The translations under genes and the position numbers were made by a program. From CADEEN01 sp035716845 (GTDB lineage Bacteria > Pseudomonadota > Gammaproteobacteria > Burkholderiales > Burkholderiaceae_C): a DNA stretch of 19,288 nucleotides. This document shows positions 1-5,827 of this stretch, piece after piece. How positions within the stretch are numbered: the stretch's first letter is position 1; every line of letters starts with the position of its first letter. The DNA is taken from contig DASTJE010000050.1 of the NCBI GenBank assembly GCA_035716845.1, positions 1 to 19,288 on the forward strand, in the 5' to 3' direction. A model generated the notes under the pieces. That model had not been told where the DNA came from and did no database searches. It was given only the letters and a program-made list of their open reading frames with translations.

Positions 1-406
1 GCTGCTCGGCCCACAGGCGCCGGCCGACCTCGGGCAGGAGCGCCTCGACATTCATCGGGCAGTGGCTGCGCAGGGCGCCGAAGCCGCTGTGCATCTCGGC
101 GCACAGGCTGCGCGCGCGCGCCCGTTCGTGCACGTCGGCCGGCCACAGCGCGAGCGACGGATAGCGCTCGGCCAGGTACTCGGCGATCGCCAGCGTGTCC
201 CAGACCACGAAGCCCTCGTCCACCAGCACCGGCACGCGGCCGGTGGGCGTGACGCGGCCGATCGCCTGCTTGAAGCGCGAGTCGGCGTCGAAGCCGTCGA
301 AGCGCAGCAGCTTTTCCTCGAACGGGATGCCGAGCTGGCGCAGCAGCACCCAGGGGCGCATCGACCAGGACGAGTAGTTCTTGTTGCCGATGACGAGTTG
401 CAGCAT
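1..406 (-). CDS. Glutathione S-transferase family protein (partial, N-terminal 135 residues)
   Basis: The 5' end of a gene that runs off the left edge of the window. It begins at an ATG on the minus strand (positions 404-406) and reads MLQLVIGNKNYSSWSMRPW. This is the thioredoxin-fold N-terminus of the bacterial GST class that begins with an 'NKNYSSWS' turn, where a serine (S12-S15) is the expected glutathione-activating residue. The RVPVL motif at residues 57-61 carries the cis-proline that binds the glutathione backbone, and WDTLAI at 69-74 matches the acidic-Ser/Thr glutathione site. Only the beginning of the helical C-terminal domain is present. Such proteins usually have about 200-230 residues, so roughly 40% is missing. 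The substrate cannot be deduced. The family call is firm; whether it acts as a transferase, a reductase or a GST-like isomerase is open. Confidence 0.9.
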   Translation of the reverse strand, partial: MLQLVIGNKNYSSWSMRPWVLLRQLGIPFEEKLLRFDGFDADSRFKQAIGRVTPTGRVPVLVDEGFVVWDTLAIAEYLAERYPSLALWPADVHERARARSLCAEMHSGFGALRSHCPMNVEALLPEVGRRLWAEQ

Positions 407-462
407 GCGCGGGCTCCGTGGCGAAAGCGGCCAGTGTGCCGAACCGCCGGCGCCGGCGCTGC

Positions 463-484
463 GTCGGTGGGCCAGCGCACCGAC
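463..484. repeat. Stem-loop in the GST / GlsB divergent intergenic region
   Basis: A perfect 7-base inverted repeat, GTCGGTG (463-469) and CACCGAC (478-484), with an 8-base loop. It lies in the 148-base region between two divergent start codons. It could be an operator or an RNA hairpin in the leader of the plus-strand gene. Nothing else shows its role, and GC-rich DNA makes such repeats fairly common. Confidence 0.3.
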
Positions 485-554
485 GCGCGTGCGGCCGCCA
501 GCCGATGCTGCGTGCCCGACCCGACCCGGGCCGGCTCAAGTCCTGGAGGACCGC

Positions 555-824
555 ATGAACATCATCATCTGGCTCATCGTGGGCGGCGTGATCGGCTGGC
601 TGGCCAGCCTGCTGATGAACACCGACGGCCAGCAGGGCCTGCTGCTGAACATCGTCGTCGGCGTGGTCGGCGCAATGCTCGCCGGCTGGTTCATCTCGCC
701 GCTGGTCGGCGTCGGCACCATCAACCAGAACAACTTCAGCCTGCCGGCCCTGTTGGTGTCGTTCGTCGGAGCCGCCGTGCTGCTGGCCATCGCGAACCTC
801 TTCCGGCGCGCAAGCGCACGCTGA
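555..824 (+). CDS. GlsB/YeaQ/YmgE family small membrane protein
   Basis: An 89-residue hydrophobic protein starting MNIIIWLIVGGVIGWLAS. A strong ribosome-binding site (GGAGGA, 545-550) lies four bases before the ATG, which fixes the start. Three hydrophobic segments are visible: about residues 2-19, 28-49 and 63-83. The glycine-rich pattern GGxIGWLAS...NIVVGVVGAMLAG is typical of the transglycosylase-associated (GlsB/YeaQ/YmgE) family of inner-membrane stress proteins. The biochemical role of that family is not established; members are often induced by general stress or acid. The region between the second and third segments (GVGTINQNNFSLP) is polar and may face one side of the membrane. It is the first of four small same-strand genes and is divergent from the GST gene. 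Confidence 0.88.
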   Translation: MNIIIWLIVGGVIGWLASLLMNTDGQQGLLLNIVVGVVGAMLAGWFISPLVGVGTINQNNFSLPALLVSFVGAAVLLAIANLFRRASAR

Positions 825-909
825 CACGCCCTTGGCGCGATCCCGCACGCCGCATGACGTGCCGACGCGCACCCGCCGGCCTCGGCCCATCCACCCACCG
901 GGGAACCGC

Positions 910-1236
910 ATGCACACCCGATTTACCTTGATGGCGCTCGGCATCTGCGTGATGTTCCTGGGCGCCTGCGATCGAACGCCTGCCAGCCTTCCGGCGCCCG
1001 TGGCCAGCGATCCGACTGGGGCAGAGCCCCGTGCGGCCGCGTCGGCGGCGGATCCCTCGCTGCCCTCCGCCGAGTCGGTGTTCTCGGCGGCGAGCGCGCC
1101 CAAGCTGGATTCCGCACCGCGACCGCCCAACAAATCGATGAGCGCGGAACAGGAGTCCACCGCGATGCCGATGCCGGGACAGAACAACGACCACTCGGCC
1201 ACGCGCACCACGGCCAAGTCGGCCAGCGCGCCTTAG
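910..1236 (+). CDS. Small putative lipoprotein, function unknown
   Basis: A 108-residue protein with a type II signal peptide. The hydrophobic stretch FTLMALGICVMFLGAC ends in the lipobox LGAC with the lipidated cysteine at C20, so it should be anchored in the envelope. The mature part is low-complexity, rich in Ala, Pro and Ser, with no recognisable domain. It contains a Met-rich piece (MSAEQESTAMPMPG, about residues 77-90). I do not recognise the family. The start codon follows a GGGGAA-like ribosome-binding site. It is 85 bases downstream of the GlsB-type gene and 22 bases upstream of the next small gene, so co-transcription is plausible. The lipobox makes a real gene likely, but the disordered mature region gives no clue to function. 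Confidence 0.72.
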   Translation: MHTRFTLMALGICVMFLGACDRTPASLPAPVASDPTGAEPRAAASAADPSLPSAESVFSAASAPKLDSAPRPPNKSMSAEQESTAMPMPGQNNDHSATRTTAKSASAP

Positions 1237-1258
1237 CGCCCAGCGCCGGACAGCCCCC

Positions 1259-1540
1259 ATGACTGCCTGGGGAAGACGCCCTGTCGGCCGTCAAGTCGCC
1301 ACGCCGCCGCGTGGCGCCAAGGCGCCGTTGTCGGCCCCCGGCCTGGCGCTGCCCCACGAACACGACGAGTCGACCGGCGGCACGGCCGAGGCCCCCGATC
1401 CCGTGATGGTCCAGGCCCAGCGCGACATCGCCGCCGGCATGGTCGACACCGACATGCGCGCGACCCCCGGCCTGGACGCGGCGCTGCGCGCACGCCTGGT
1501 GCCCGGTCCCGGCGGCAAGCCGCCGTCGACCGACACCTGA
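1259..1540 (+). CDS. Small hydrophilic protein of unknown function
   Basis: A 93-residue protein without a signal peptide or membrane segment. The first 30 residues are basic and Pro/Gly-rich. They are followed by an acidic stretch, LPHEHDESTGGTAEAPDPV, and a short helical part, VQAQRDIAAGMVDTD. The order 'LPHE(R/H)DE ... PDP ... QA..D...G.VDTD' resembles a short conserved hypothetical protein common in Burkholderiales. I recall it only as a family without known function. No strong ribosome-binding site precedes the ATG. The start is therefore uncertain, and a shorter protein beginning nearer the LPHEHDE motif is possible. It follows the lipoprotein gene by 22 bases. Confidence 0.6.
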   Translation: MTAWGRRPVGRQVATPPRGAKAPLSAPGLALPHEHDESTGGTAEAPDPVMVQAQRDIAAGMVDTDMRATPGLDAALRARLVPGPGGKPPSTDT

Positions 1541-1677
1541 GCGCCGAGGACCTGGCCGTCGACGTCAAGCCGCTGGCGGCGACCCGGCGCTGAGCAACGC
1601 CGCCGCGGCGCGATCGCGCGCTGGTGCGCGAGGCGCCACGGATGTATAAGCCGCGCTTGGACCACCGGATGCCCGCC

Positions 1678-1911
1678 ATGACTCTCCTGCCCTGGATCAA
1701 GCGCTTCGCGTTCGTCTTCTCGGCCGTCGCGATCGTCCTGACGATCGTGTACCTGCTGCGCGGCAGGGCACCCGCCGATGCCGTGGGCGAGGCGGCCCTG
1801 TGGTCCGCGATCGCCGCGGCCATCGTGGTGGCCACGCGGGTCGTGCGTCAGCGCCGCGGCGAGACATGCGCGATATGCCAGGACGCGCCCGCGCAGCAGG
1901 ATCGGTCCTGA
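1678..1911 (+). CDS. Small membrane protein with C-terminal CxxC motif
   Basis: A 77-residue protein (MTLLPWIKRFAFVFSAVAIV...) with two hydrophobic segments, about residues 8-27 and 41-54. A basic stretch, RVVRQRRGE, follows, then a short tail with CAIC (C64 and C67). The paired cysteines could bind a metal or form a redox disulfide; which one is not visible. I do not recognise the family. An in-frame ATG at 1669 would add three residues, and a further one at 1624 would add 18. The 1678 start places the hydrophobic segment in the usual position, but no ribosome-binding site settles the choice. The gene converges on the dehydrogenase gene, with a large stem-loop between them. Confidence 0.55.
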   Translation: MTLLPWIKRFAFVFSAVAIVLTIVYLLRGRAPADAVGEAALWSAIAAAIVVATRVVRQRRGETCAICQDAPAQQDRS

Positions 1912-1962
1912 CGATGCCCCGCCTGCGGACGCCCGCTGCAGCGCCACGCCGCAGGCGCATCG
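1912..1962. terminator. Stem-loop between convergent genes, possible bidirectional terminator
   Basis: A long inverted repeat. CGATGC (1912-1917) and GCCTGCGG (1921-1928) pair with CCGCAGGC (1949-1956) and GCATCG (1957-1962). That gives 14 base pairs, with a three-C bulge and a 20-base loop. It starts right after the stop codon of the small membrane protein and ends 10 bases before the stop codon of the convergent dehydrogenase gene. There is no T-run on either side, so it is not a classical intrinsic terminator. In such GC-rich genomes hairpins of this kind often mark 3' ends. Confidence 0.45.
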
Positions 1963-1971
1963 ACGGGAGTC

Positions 1972-3240
1972 TCAGGCCGATCGCGTCATGCCCACGAAGG
2001 CGAAGTCCACCTCCGGCTCGAGCCCGCTGACGATGCGCGCGAGGCTCTTGCCCGAGCCGCAGGCATGCGTCCAGCCGAGCGTGCCGTGCCCCGTGTTGAG
2101 GAACAGGTTGGGCAGCTTGCTGCGGCCGATGAGCGGCACGTTGCTCGGCGTGGCGGGCCGCAAGCCGGTCCAGAACTGCGCCTGGCTCGCGTCGCCCGCG
2201 CCGGGGAAGAGCTGTTCGACGCGCCGCACGATCGCCTCGCAGCGCACCCGGTTGAGGTCGCGGTCGTAGCCGTTCAACTCGGCCGTGCCGGCGATGCGCA
2301 ACCGGTCGCCCAGGCGCGAGAACACCAGCTTGTATTCGTCGTCGGTGAGCGACACCTGGTGCGCCATCGACGCGTCCTTCACCGGCATCGTGACCGAGTA
2401 GCCCTTGGCCGGATAGATCGGCAGCGCCAGGCCGAGCGGCTTCGCATACAGCGGCGAGAGGCTGCCCATGGCCAGCACGTAGGCGTCGGCGCGGATGCGC
2501 TGGAAGCGGCCCTCGGGGTCGGTGGCCTCCACATGGTCGACCCTGCCGCCGGCCTCGCGCAGCGCGGTGACCGTGTGGCTCATGAGGAAGCGCACGCCAT
2601 CGGCTTCGCAGCGCTTGACCAGCTCGCGCGCGAAGCGGTTGGCATCGCCCGACTCGTCCTCCGCGGTGTAGGTGGCGCCCGCGAGCTGCGGCCGGATGTG
2701 TCGCAGCGCGGGCTCGAGCCGCACGGCCTCGTCGGCCGAGATCACGCGGCGGTCGCATCCGAGCTCGCGCATCTGCGCGGCCGGCGCCTCCGCGCCGTCG
2801 AACTCCTTCTGACTCGTGTAGAAGTGCAGGATGCCCTGGGTGCGCTCGTCGTAGGCGATGCCGCGCTCGCGGCGCAGCTGCCGCAGCGTGTCGCGGCTGT
2901 AGGTGCCCAGGCGCACGATCTGCGCGATGTTGTGGCGCGTGCGTGCCGGCGTGCACTCGCGCAGGAACTGCAGGCCCCACAGCCACTGGCGCATGTCGGC
3001 GCGCAGGCGGAACAGCAGCGGCGCGTCCTCCTGCCCGAGCCACTGGAGCACCTTGAGCGGCGCGCTCGGGTTGGCCCACGGCTCGGCGTGGCTGACCGAG
3101 ATCTGGCCGCCGTTGGCGAAGCTGGTTTCGGCCGCCGGCGAGGCCTGGCGGTCGACGACGGTCACGTCGTGACCCTGCTGGCGCAGGAAGTAGGCCGAGG
3201 TGACGCCGAGCAGGCCGGCGCCGAGTACCACCACGTTCAT
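1972..3240 (-). CDS. dadA: D-amino acid dehydrogenase (DadA-like FAD oxidoreductase)
   Basis: A 422-residue FAD-dependent amine dehydrogenase of the DAO superfamily, close to the usual DadA length of about 430. DadA enzymes oxidise D-amino acids to 2-oxo acids and ammonia and pass the electrons to the respiratory chain at the inner membrane. The N-terminal Rossmann motif is GAGLLG (residues 7-12) followed by the basic-acidic pair VVDRQ. Other DadA marks are TSFANGGQISVSHAEPWANP near residue 40, and the C-terminal NTGHGTLGWTHACGSGK that contacts the flavin. The ATG at 3240 has a GGGAG ribosome-binding site seven bases upstream. The gene is preceded on its own strand by a tandem glycine riboswitch, so its expression should follow glycine. 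Glycine or sarcosine may therefore be the real substrate instead of a chiral D-amino acid; sequence alone cannot decide. It is the last gene of the minus-strand group with the amidohydrolase and receptor genes. Confidence 0.9.
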   Translation of the reverse strand: MNVVVLGAGLLGVTSAYFLRQQGHDVTVVDRQASPAAETSFANGGQISVSHAEPWANPSAPLKVLQWLGQEDAPLLFRLRADMRQWLWGLQFLRECTPARTRHNIAQIVRLGTYSRDTLRQLRRERGIAYDERTQGILHFYTSQKEFDGAEAPAAQMRELGCDRRVISADEAVRLEPALRHIRPQLAGATYTAEDESGDANRFARELVKRCEADGVRFLMSHTVTALREAGGRVDHVEATDPEGRFQRIRADAYVLAMGSLSPLYAKPLGLALPIYPAKGYSVTMPVKDASMAHQVSLTDDEYKLVFSRLGDRLRIAGTAELNGYDRDLNRVRCEAIVRRVEQLFPGAGDASQAQFWTGLRPATPSNVPLIGRSKLPNLFLNTGHGTLGWTHACGSGKSLARIVSGLEPEVDFAFVGMTRSA

Positions 3241-3252
3241 GAAGAGACTCCC
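3241..3252 (-). promoter_or_regulatory. Ribosome-binding site of dadA, complementary to riboswitch aptamer 2
   Basis: Read on the minus strand, the bases before the dadA ATG are GGGAGTCTCTTC, with GGGAG as the Shine-Dalgarno sequence. The nine bases GGAGTCTCT (3251 down to 3243) are perfectly complementary to AGAGACTCC in the second aptamer (3384 down to 3376). That aptamer segment also forms one side of the P2 stem and the start of P3, so aptamer folding and ribosome-site masking exclude each other. This is the likely expression platform. The pairing is seen in the sequence; its regulatory role is inferred. Confidence 0.6.
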
Positions 3253-3264
3253 ACGGAAAGGTTC

Positions 3265-3286
3265 GCGCACGGGCTCGCCCGCGCGC
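3265..3286 (-). promoter_or_regulatory. GC-rich hairpin in the dadA leader, possible part of the expression platform
   Basis: Between the second aptamer and the dadA start codon the minus-strand RNA can form a stem of about 10 base pairs, GCGCGGGC closing on GCCCGUGCGC with one G-U pair. No run of U follows; the next bases read GAACCUUUCC. It is therefore not a convincing intrinsic terminator. It may separate the aptamer from the ribosome-binding site or act in a rho-dependent way. Confidence 0.4.
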
Positions 3287-3296
3287 TTGCCGCTCC

Positions 3297-3490
3297 CCCT
3301 GTCCTCGGTACCTGAGAGATTCACCCTGCGCCCACCGGCGCGGGGTTTGCTCCTTCGGTGCTCCACCGCGGGGGTGGAGTCTCTCCAGACGGCATCGATG
3401 TTCGGCAGTACGGGACCTGAGCGTGCATGGGAGGTTGCGCCTTCGGTGGCCGGCCCGTGCGTGCACGGGGCGGCTCTCTCCTGCCTGGGA
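3297..3490 (-). promoter_or_regulatory. Tandem glycine riboswitch (gcvT type, two aptamers)
   Basis: Two glycine aptamers follow one another on the minus strand. Aptamer 1 (about 3485 down to 3404) has a P1 helix GGCAG/CUGCC, the GGAGAG entry, a perfect P3 stem CCCGUGC/GCACGGG, the core CACCGAAGGCGCAA and the closing GCUCAGGU. Aptamer 2 (about 3390 down to 3299) has CUGGAGAGA, a P3 stem CUCCACC/GGUGGAG, the core CACCGAAGGAGCAA, and AAUCUCUCAGGUACC followed by AGGACAG. These are the signature elements of the gcvT/glycine riboswitch family, in which paired aptamers share a short linker (here about 13 bases, 3391-3403). The RNA begins only about ten bases after the stop codon of the amidohydrolase gene and ends about 57 bases before the dadA ATG. 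It should control dadA alone, and expression rising with glycine is the usual direction. Confidence 0.93.
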
Positions 3491-3496
3491 AACGGT

Positions 3497-4702
3497 CTAC
3501 ATGGCGGTCGCGGCTCCTTCGCGCACGAGGAAGCGTTCGGCCAGCAGCACCCAGTAGGCCGCGCCGATGGCGATGTTCGCGTCGTTGAAGTCGTAGCCCG
3601 GGTTGTGCACCATGCAGGCGCCGTGGCTGCAGCCTTCGCCCGCGGTGCCGTTGCCGATGAACAGGTAGCTGCCCGGCACGCGCTCGAGCATGAAGGCGAA
3701 ATCCTCGCTGCCGGTCAGCGCGTCGCCCTGCAGGGTGACGCGCTCGGGACCCAGCAGTTCGAGCGCCACCTGGCGTGCGAAGGCCGTCTCGGCCGGCGTG
3801 TTCACCAGCACCGAATAGCCGGCACGCCAGTCGATGCTCGCACGCACGCCGAAGCTCTCGGCCTGCGCGGCCACCAGCGACTTGATGCGCCGCTCCAGCA
3901 GCGCGCGCACCTCGCGGTCGAGTGCGCGCACGCTGAGTTCGAGCGTGGCCCGGGCGGGAATCACGTTGTTGGCGCGCCCGGCATTCAGCGCGCCGACCGT
4001 CACCACCGCGGCCTGCTGCGGGTCGACGTTGCGCGACACCACCGTCTGCAGCGCCATCACCAGGCTGGCCGCCGCGACGATCGGATCGGCCGCCTTGTGC
4101 GGCAGCGCGCCGTGGCCGCCCGTGCCTTCGATGGTGATCGTGGCGTAGTCGGACGAGGCCATCGTCGCGCCCTCGCGCAGCACCAGCCGTCCCTGCGCGA
4201 TGCCGGGCATGTTGTGCATCGCGAACACGGCGTCGCAAGGCCAGCGCTCGAACAGGCCGTCGTCCATCATGCGCAGCGCCCCACCGCCGCCCTCCTCGGC
4301 CGGCTGGAAGATCAGGTGCAGCGTGCCCTCGAAGCGGCCGCGTTCGGCCAGGTGCCGGGCCGCGGCCAGCAGCATCGCGGTGTGGCCGTCGTGGCCGCAC
4401 GCATGCATCACGCCGGGGTGAACGCTGGCATGCGCGAGGCCGGTGGCCTCGTCGATCGGCAAGGCGTCCATGTCGGCACGCAGGCCCAGGCGCTTCGTGC
4501 CCTGCCCGCGCACCAGGCGACCGACGACGCCGGTGCCGCCGATGCCGCTGGCGACCTCGTAGCCCCAGGCGCGCAGCCGCTCGGCGACCAGCGCCGCGGT
4601 GCGGTGCTCGTCGAAAGCCAGTTCGGGGTGGCGGTGGATGTCGTGCCGCAGGCCGACGAACTCGTCGGCACGTTCGCTCAAGGCGTCGAGGAGGCCGGTC
4701 AC
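3497..4702 (-). CDS. M20 family metal-dependent amidohydrolase (hippurate hydrolase-like)
   Basis: A 401-residue di-metal hydrolase of the M20/aminoacylase-1 family that includes hippurate hydrolase, IAA-amino acid hydrolase and N-acyl-L-amino acid amidohydrolase. These cleave an N-acyl group from an amino acid in the cytoplasm. The metal-site motifs are complete: HACGHDGHT (C102, H104), QPAEEGGGG (E136-E137), AMHNMPG (H163) and the late VHNPGYDFND (H366). The lid-domain motif GTGGHGALPH (residues 193-202) is also typical. GTG at 4702 is the start, because it lies just 15 bases after the stop of the upstream receptor gene and no other start fits the N-terminus LRHDIHRHPEL. The two genes are evidently co-transcribed. 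The downstream gene is reached through a glycine riboswitch that starts within ten bases of this stop codon. This makes an N-acylglycine such as hippurate an attractive but unproven substrate. Confidence 0.88.
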   Translation of the reverse strand: MTGLLDALSERADEFVGLRHDIHRHPELAFDEHRTAALVAERLRAWGYEVASGIGGTGVVGRLVRGQGTKRLGLRADMDALPIDEATGLAHASVHPGVMHACGHDGHTAMLLAAARHLAERGRFEGTLHLIFQPAEEGGGGALRMMDDGLFERWPCDAVFAMHNMPGIAQGRLVLREGATMASSDYATITIEGTGGHGALPHKAADPIVAAASLVMALQTVVSRNVDPQQAAVVTVGALNAGRANNVIPARATLELSVRALDREVRALLERRIKSLVAAQAESFGVRASIDWRAGYSVLVNTPAETAFARQVALELLGPERVTLQGDALTGSEDFAFMLERVPGSYLFIGNGTAGEGCSHGACMVHNPGYDFNDANIAIGAAYWVLLAERFLVREGAATAM

Positions 4703-4717
4703 GCGCGAGCCCCGCGC

Positions 4718-5701
4718 CTACTGCGGCTGCAGGTTGATCTTCTTGGCGAGCGCGCGGTAGCGCGCCGTCTCCGCCTCGAAGAAGCGCTGCGACTCGGCGA
4801 GCGTCATCGGTGCCGACGCAAGCTGCGTCTGCGACGCCAGCTGCGTGCGCACCGCCGGGTCCTGCAGCGCGCGGCCGATGGCGCCGTGGAGGCGCTGCAC
4901 CGTCTCCTCCGGCGTGTTCCTCGGCACCATGAACCCGGTCCAGATCTTGTACGAGAAGTCCTTGATCGACTGCCCCTCGGAGACCGTGGGCAGGTTCTTC
5001 AGCAACTCCGATCGCTGCGCGCCGAGCTGGCCGATCACCTTGAGCTTGCCCTGGTCGGCCAGCGCGCCCATCGCCGCGCTGTAGACCAGCACCGCGAAGT
5101 CGACCTGCCCGCCGCCGAGGTCCTGCATCAGCGGGGCGTTGCCCTTGTAGGGGACGTGCTGGAGCTTGATGCCGGTGCGTGCCTGCACGTCCTCGAGGAT
5201 GAAGTGGTAGAGCGAGCCGATGCCCACGCTGCCGTAGGTGAGCGGCTTGTCGGCCGACTTGCGCGCCAGCGCGATCAGCTCGTCGACGTTCCTGACGCCC
5301 AGGTCGGCGCGGGTCACGAACACCATCACCGCGTCGGCCACCGGATGCACGAGCCGGAAGTCCTCGGCCCTGACCTTCACCGCGGCGTTGGCCAGCGGCG
5401 CCAGGATCACCTCGTTGGGCGAACCCTGGAAGACGTAGTAGCCGTCGGCCGGCGCACCGAGCACCTTCTGCGCCGCCAGCGCACCGCTGACGCCTCCCAG
5501 GTTCTCGACGATCACCTGCTGGCCGATCTCCTTGCCCAGCGGTGCGTTCATGATCCGCGCGATCGCATCCGATGGTCCGCCCGCGGGGTACGGCACCATC
5601 AGGTTCACGGTCTTGTTCGGGTAGCCCTGCGCCCACGCGGCGCAGCAGGCGACGAGAAGGCCGGCGGCGATGGCGGCGCGACGGGTGGCGAGGGCGATCA
5701 T
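4718..5701 (-). CDS. Bug/TctC family tripartite tricarboxylate transporter substrate-binding protein
   Basis: A 327-residue periplasmic solute receptor of the Bug family, very numerous in Burkholderiales. The Sec signal peptide is clear: MIALATRRAAIAAGLLVACCAAWAQ, with cleavage expected after the AWA of about residues 22-24. The mature protein starts YPNKTVNLMVPYPAGGPSDAIAR, the standard Bug opening, where PAGGxxD contributes to ligand binding. Further family marks are YGSVGIGS near residue 155, HVPYKGNAPLMQDL near 180 and GFMVPRNTPEE near 260. Such receptors usually bind carboxylates or other small acids and deliver them to a TctA-TctB membrane pair. No TctA or TctB gene is present here, so it would have to use transporter parts encoded elsewhere, as many orphan Bug proteins are thought to do. 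It is the first gene of the minus-strand operon and is divergent from a LysR gene. Confidence 0.92.
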   Translation of the reverse strand: MIALATRRAAIAAGLLVACCAAWAQGYPNKTVNLMVPYPAGGPSDAIARIMNAPLGKEIGQQVIVENLGGVSGALAAQKVLGAPADGYYVFQGSPNEVILAPLANAAVKVRAEDFRLVHPVADAVMVFVTRADLGVRNVDELIALARKSADKPLTYGSVGIGSLYHFILEDVQARTGIKLQHVPYKGNAPLMQDLGGGQVDFAVLVYSAAMGALADQGKLKVIGQLGAQRSELLKNLPTVSEGQSIKDFSYKIWTGFMVPRNTPEETVQRLHGAIGRALQDPAVRTQLASQTQLASAPMTLAESQRFFEAETARYRALAKKINLQPQ

Positions 5702-5763
5702 GGCGGCTCCGTGGGGTGTGGACAGTCGGGTGGAGCGCAATGTAGGCAGCGCGGTACATGACG

Positions 5764-5803
5764 TCCAATGCATTGTTTGTTGATTTAATATGCATCCAAT
5801 GCA
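5764..5803. promoter_or_regulatory. Palindromic operator candidate in the LysR / Bug divergent region
   Basis: The 126-base region between the two divergent start codons holds an unusually AT-rich patch. It contains the perfect 10-base palindrome CAATGCATTG (5766-5775). The half-site TCCAATGCA occurs at 5764-5772 and again at 5795-5803, 31 bases apart, which is about three helical turns. TGCATTG (5769-5775) and CAATGCA (5797-5803) also form an inverted pair. Spaced repeats of this kind in a divergent promoter fit the recognition and activation sites of a LysR regulator. The AT-rich stretch between them (TTGATTTAATATGCAT) probably overlaps one or both promoters. The binding protein is inferred from position. 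Confidence 0.6.
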
Positions 5804-5827
5804 AACTTGTGAACGGCCGTCCCGGCC

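Noticed and set aside
1541..1668. A missing gene or frameshifted continuation after the 93-residue protein
   Set aside because: A short alternative-frame stretch (LSAEDLAVDVKPLAATRR) is readable but ends at once. It has no start or ribosome-binding site, and I see no homology.
3265..3286. An intrinsic terminator as the expression platform of the riboswitch
   Set aside because: The hairpin is strong but followed by GAACCUUUCC and not a U-tract. Masking of the ribosome-binding site fits better.
3238..3366. An N-terminal extension of the dadA reading frame by 42 residues
   Set aside because: The added part would be translated from the riboswitch RNA. The FAD motif starts properly at the ATG at 3240, which has its own ribosome-binding site.
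3200..5761. A very long open frame on the plus strand across the amidohydrolase and Bug genes
   Set aside because: It is antisense to well-conserved genes, has His/Arg/Ala-rich low-complexity translation, and runs through the riboswitch. Such frames are expected in GC-rich codon usage.
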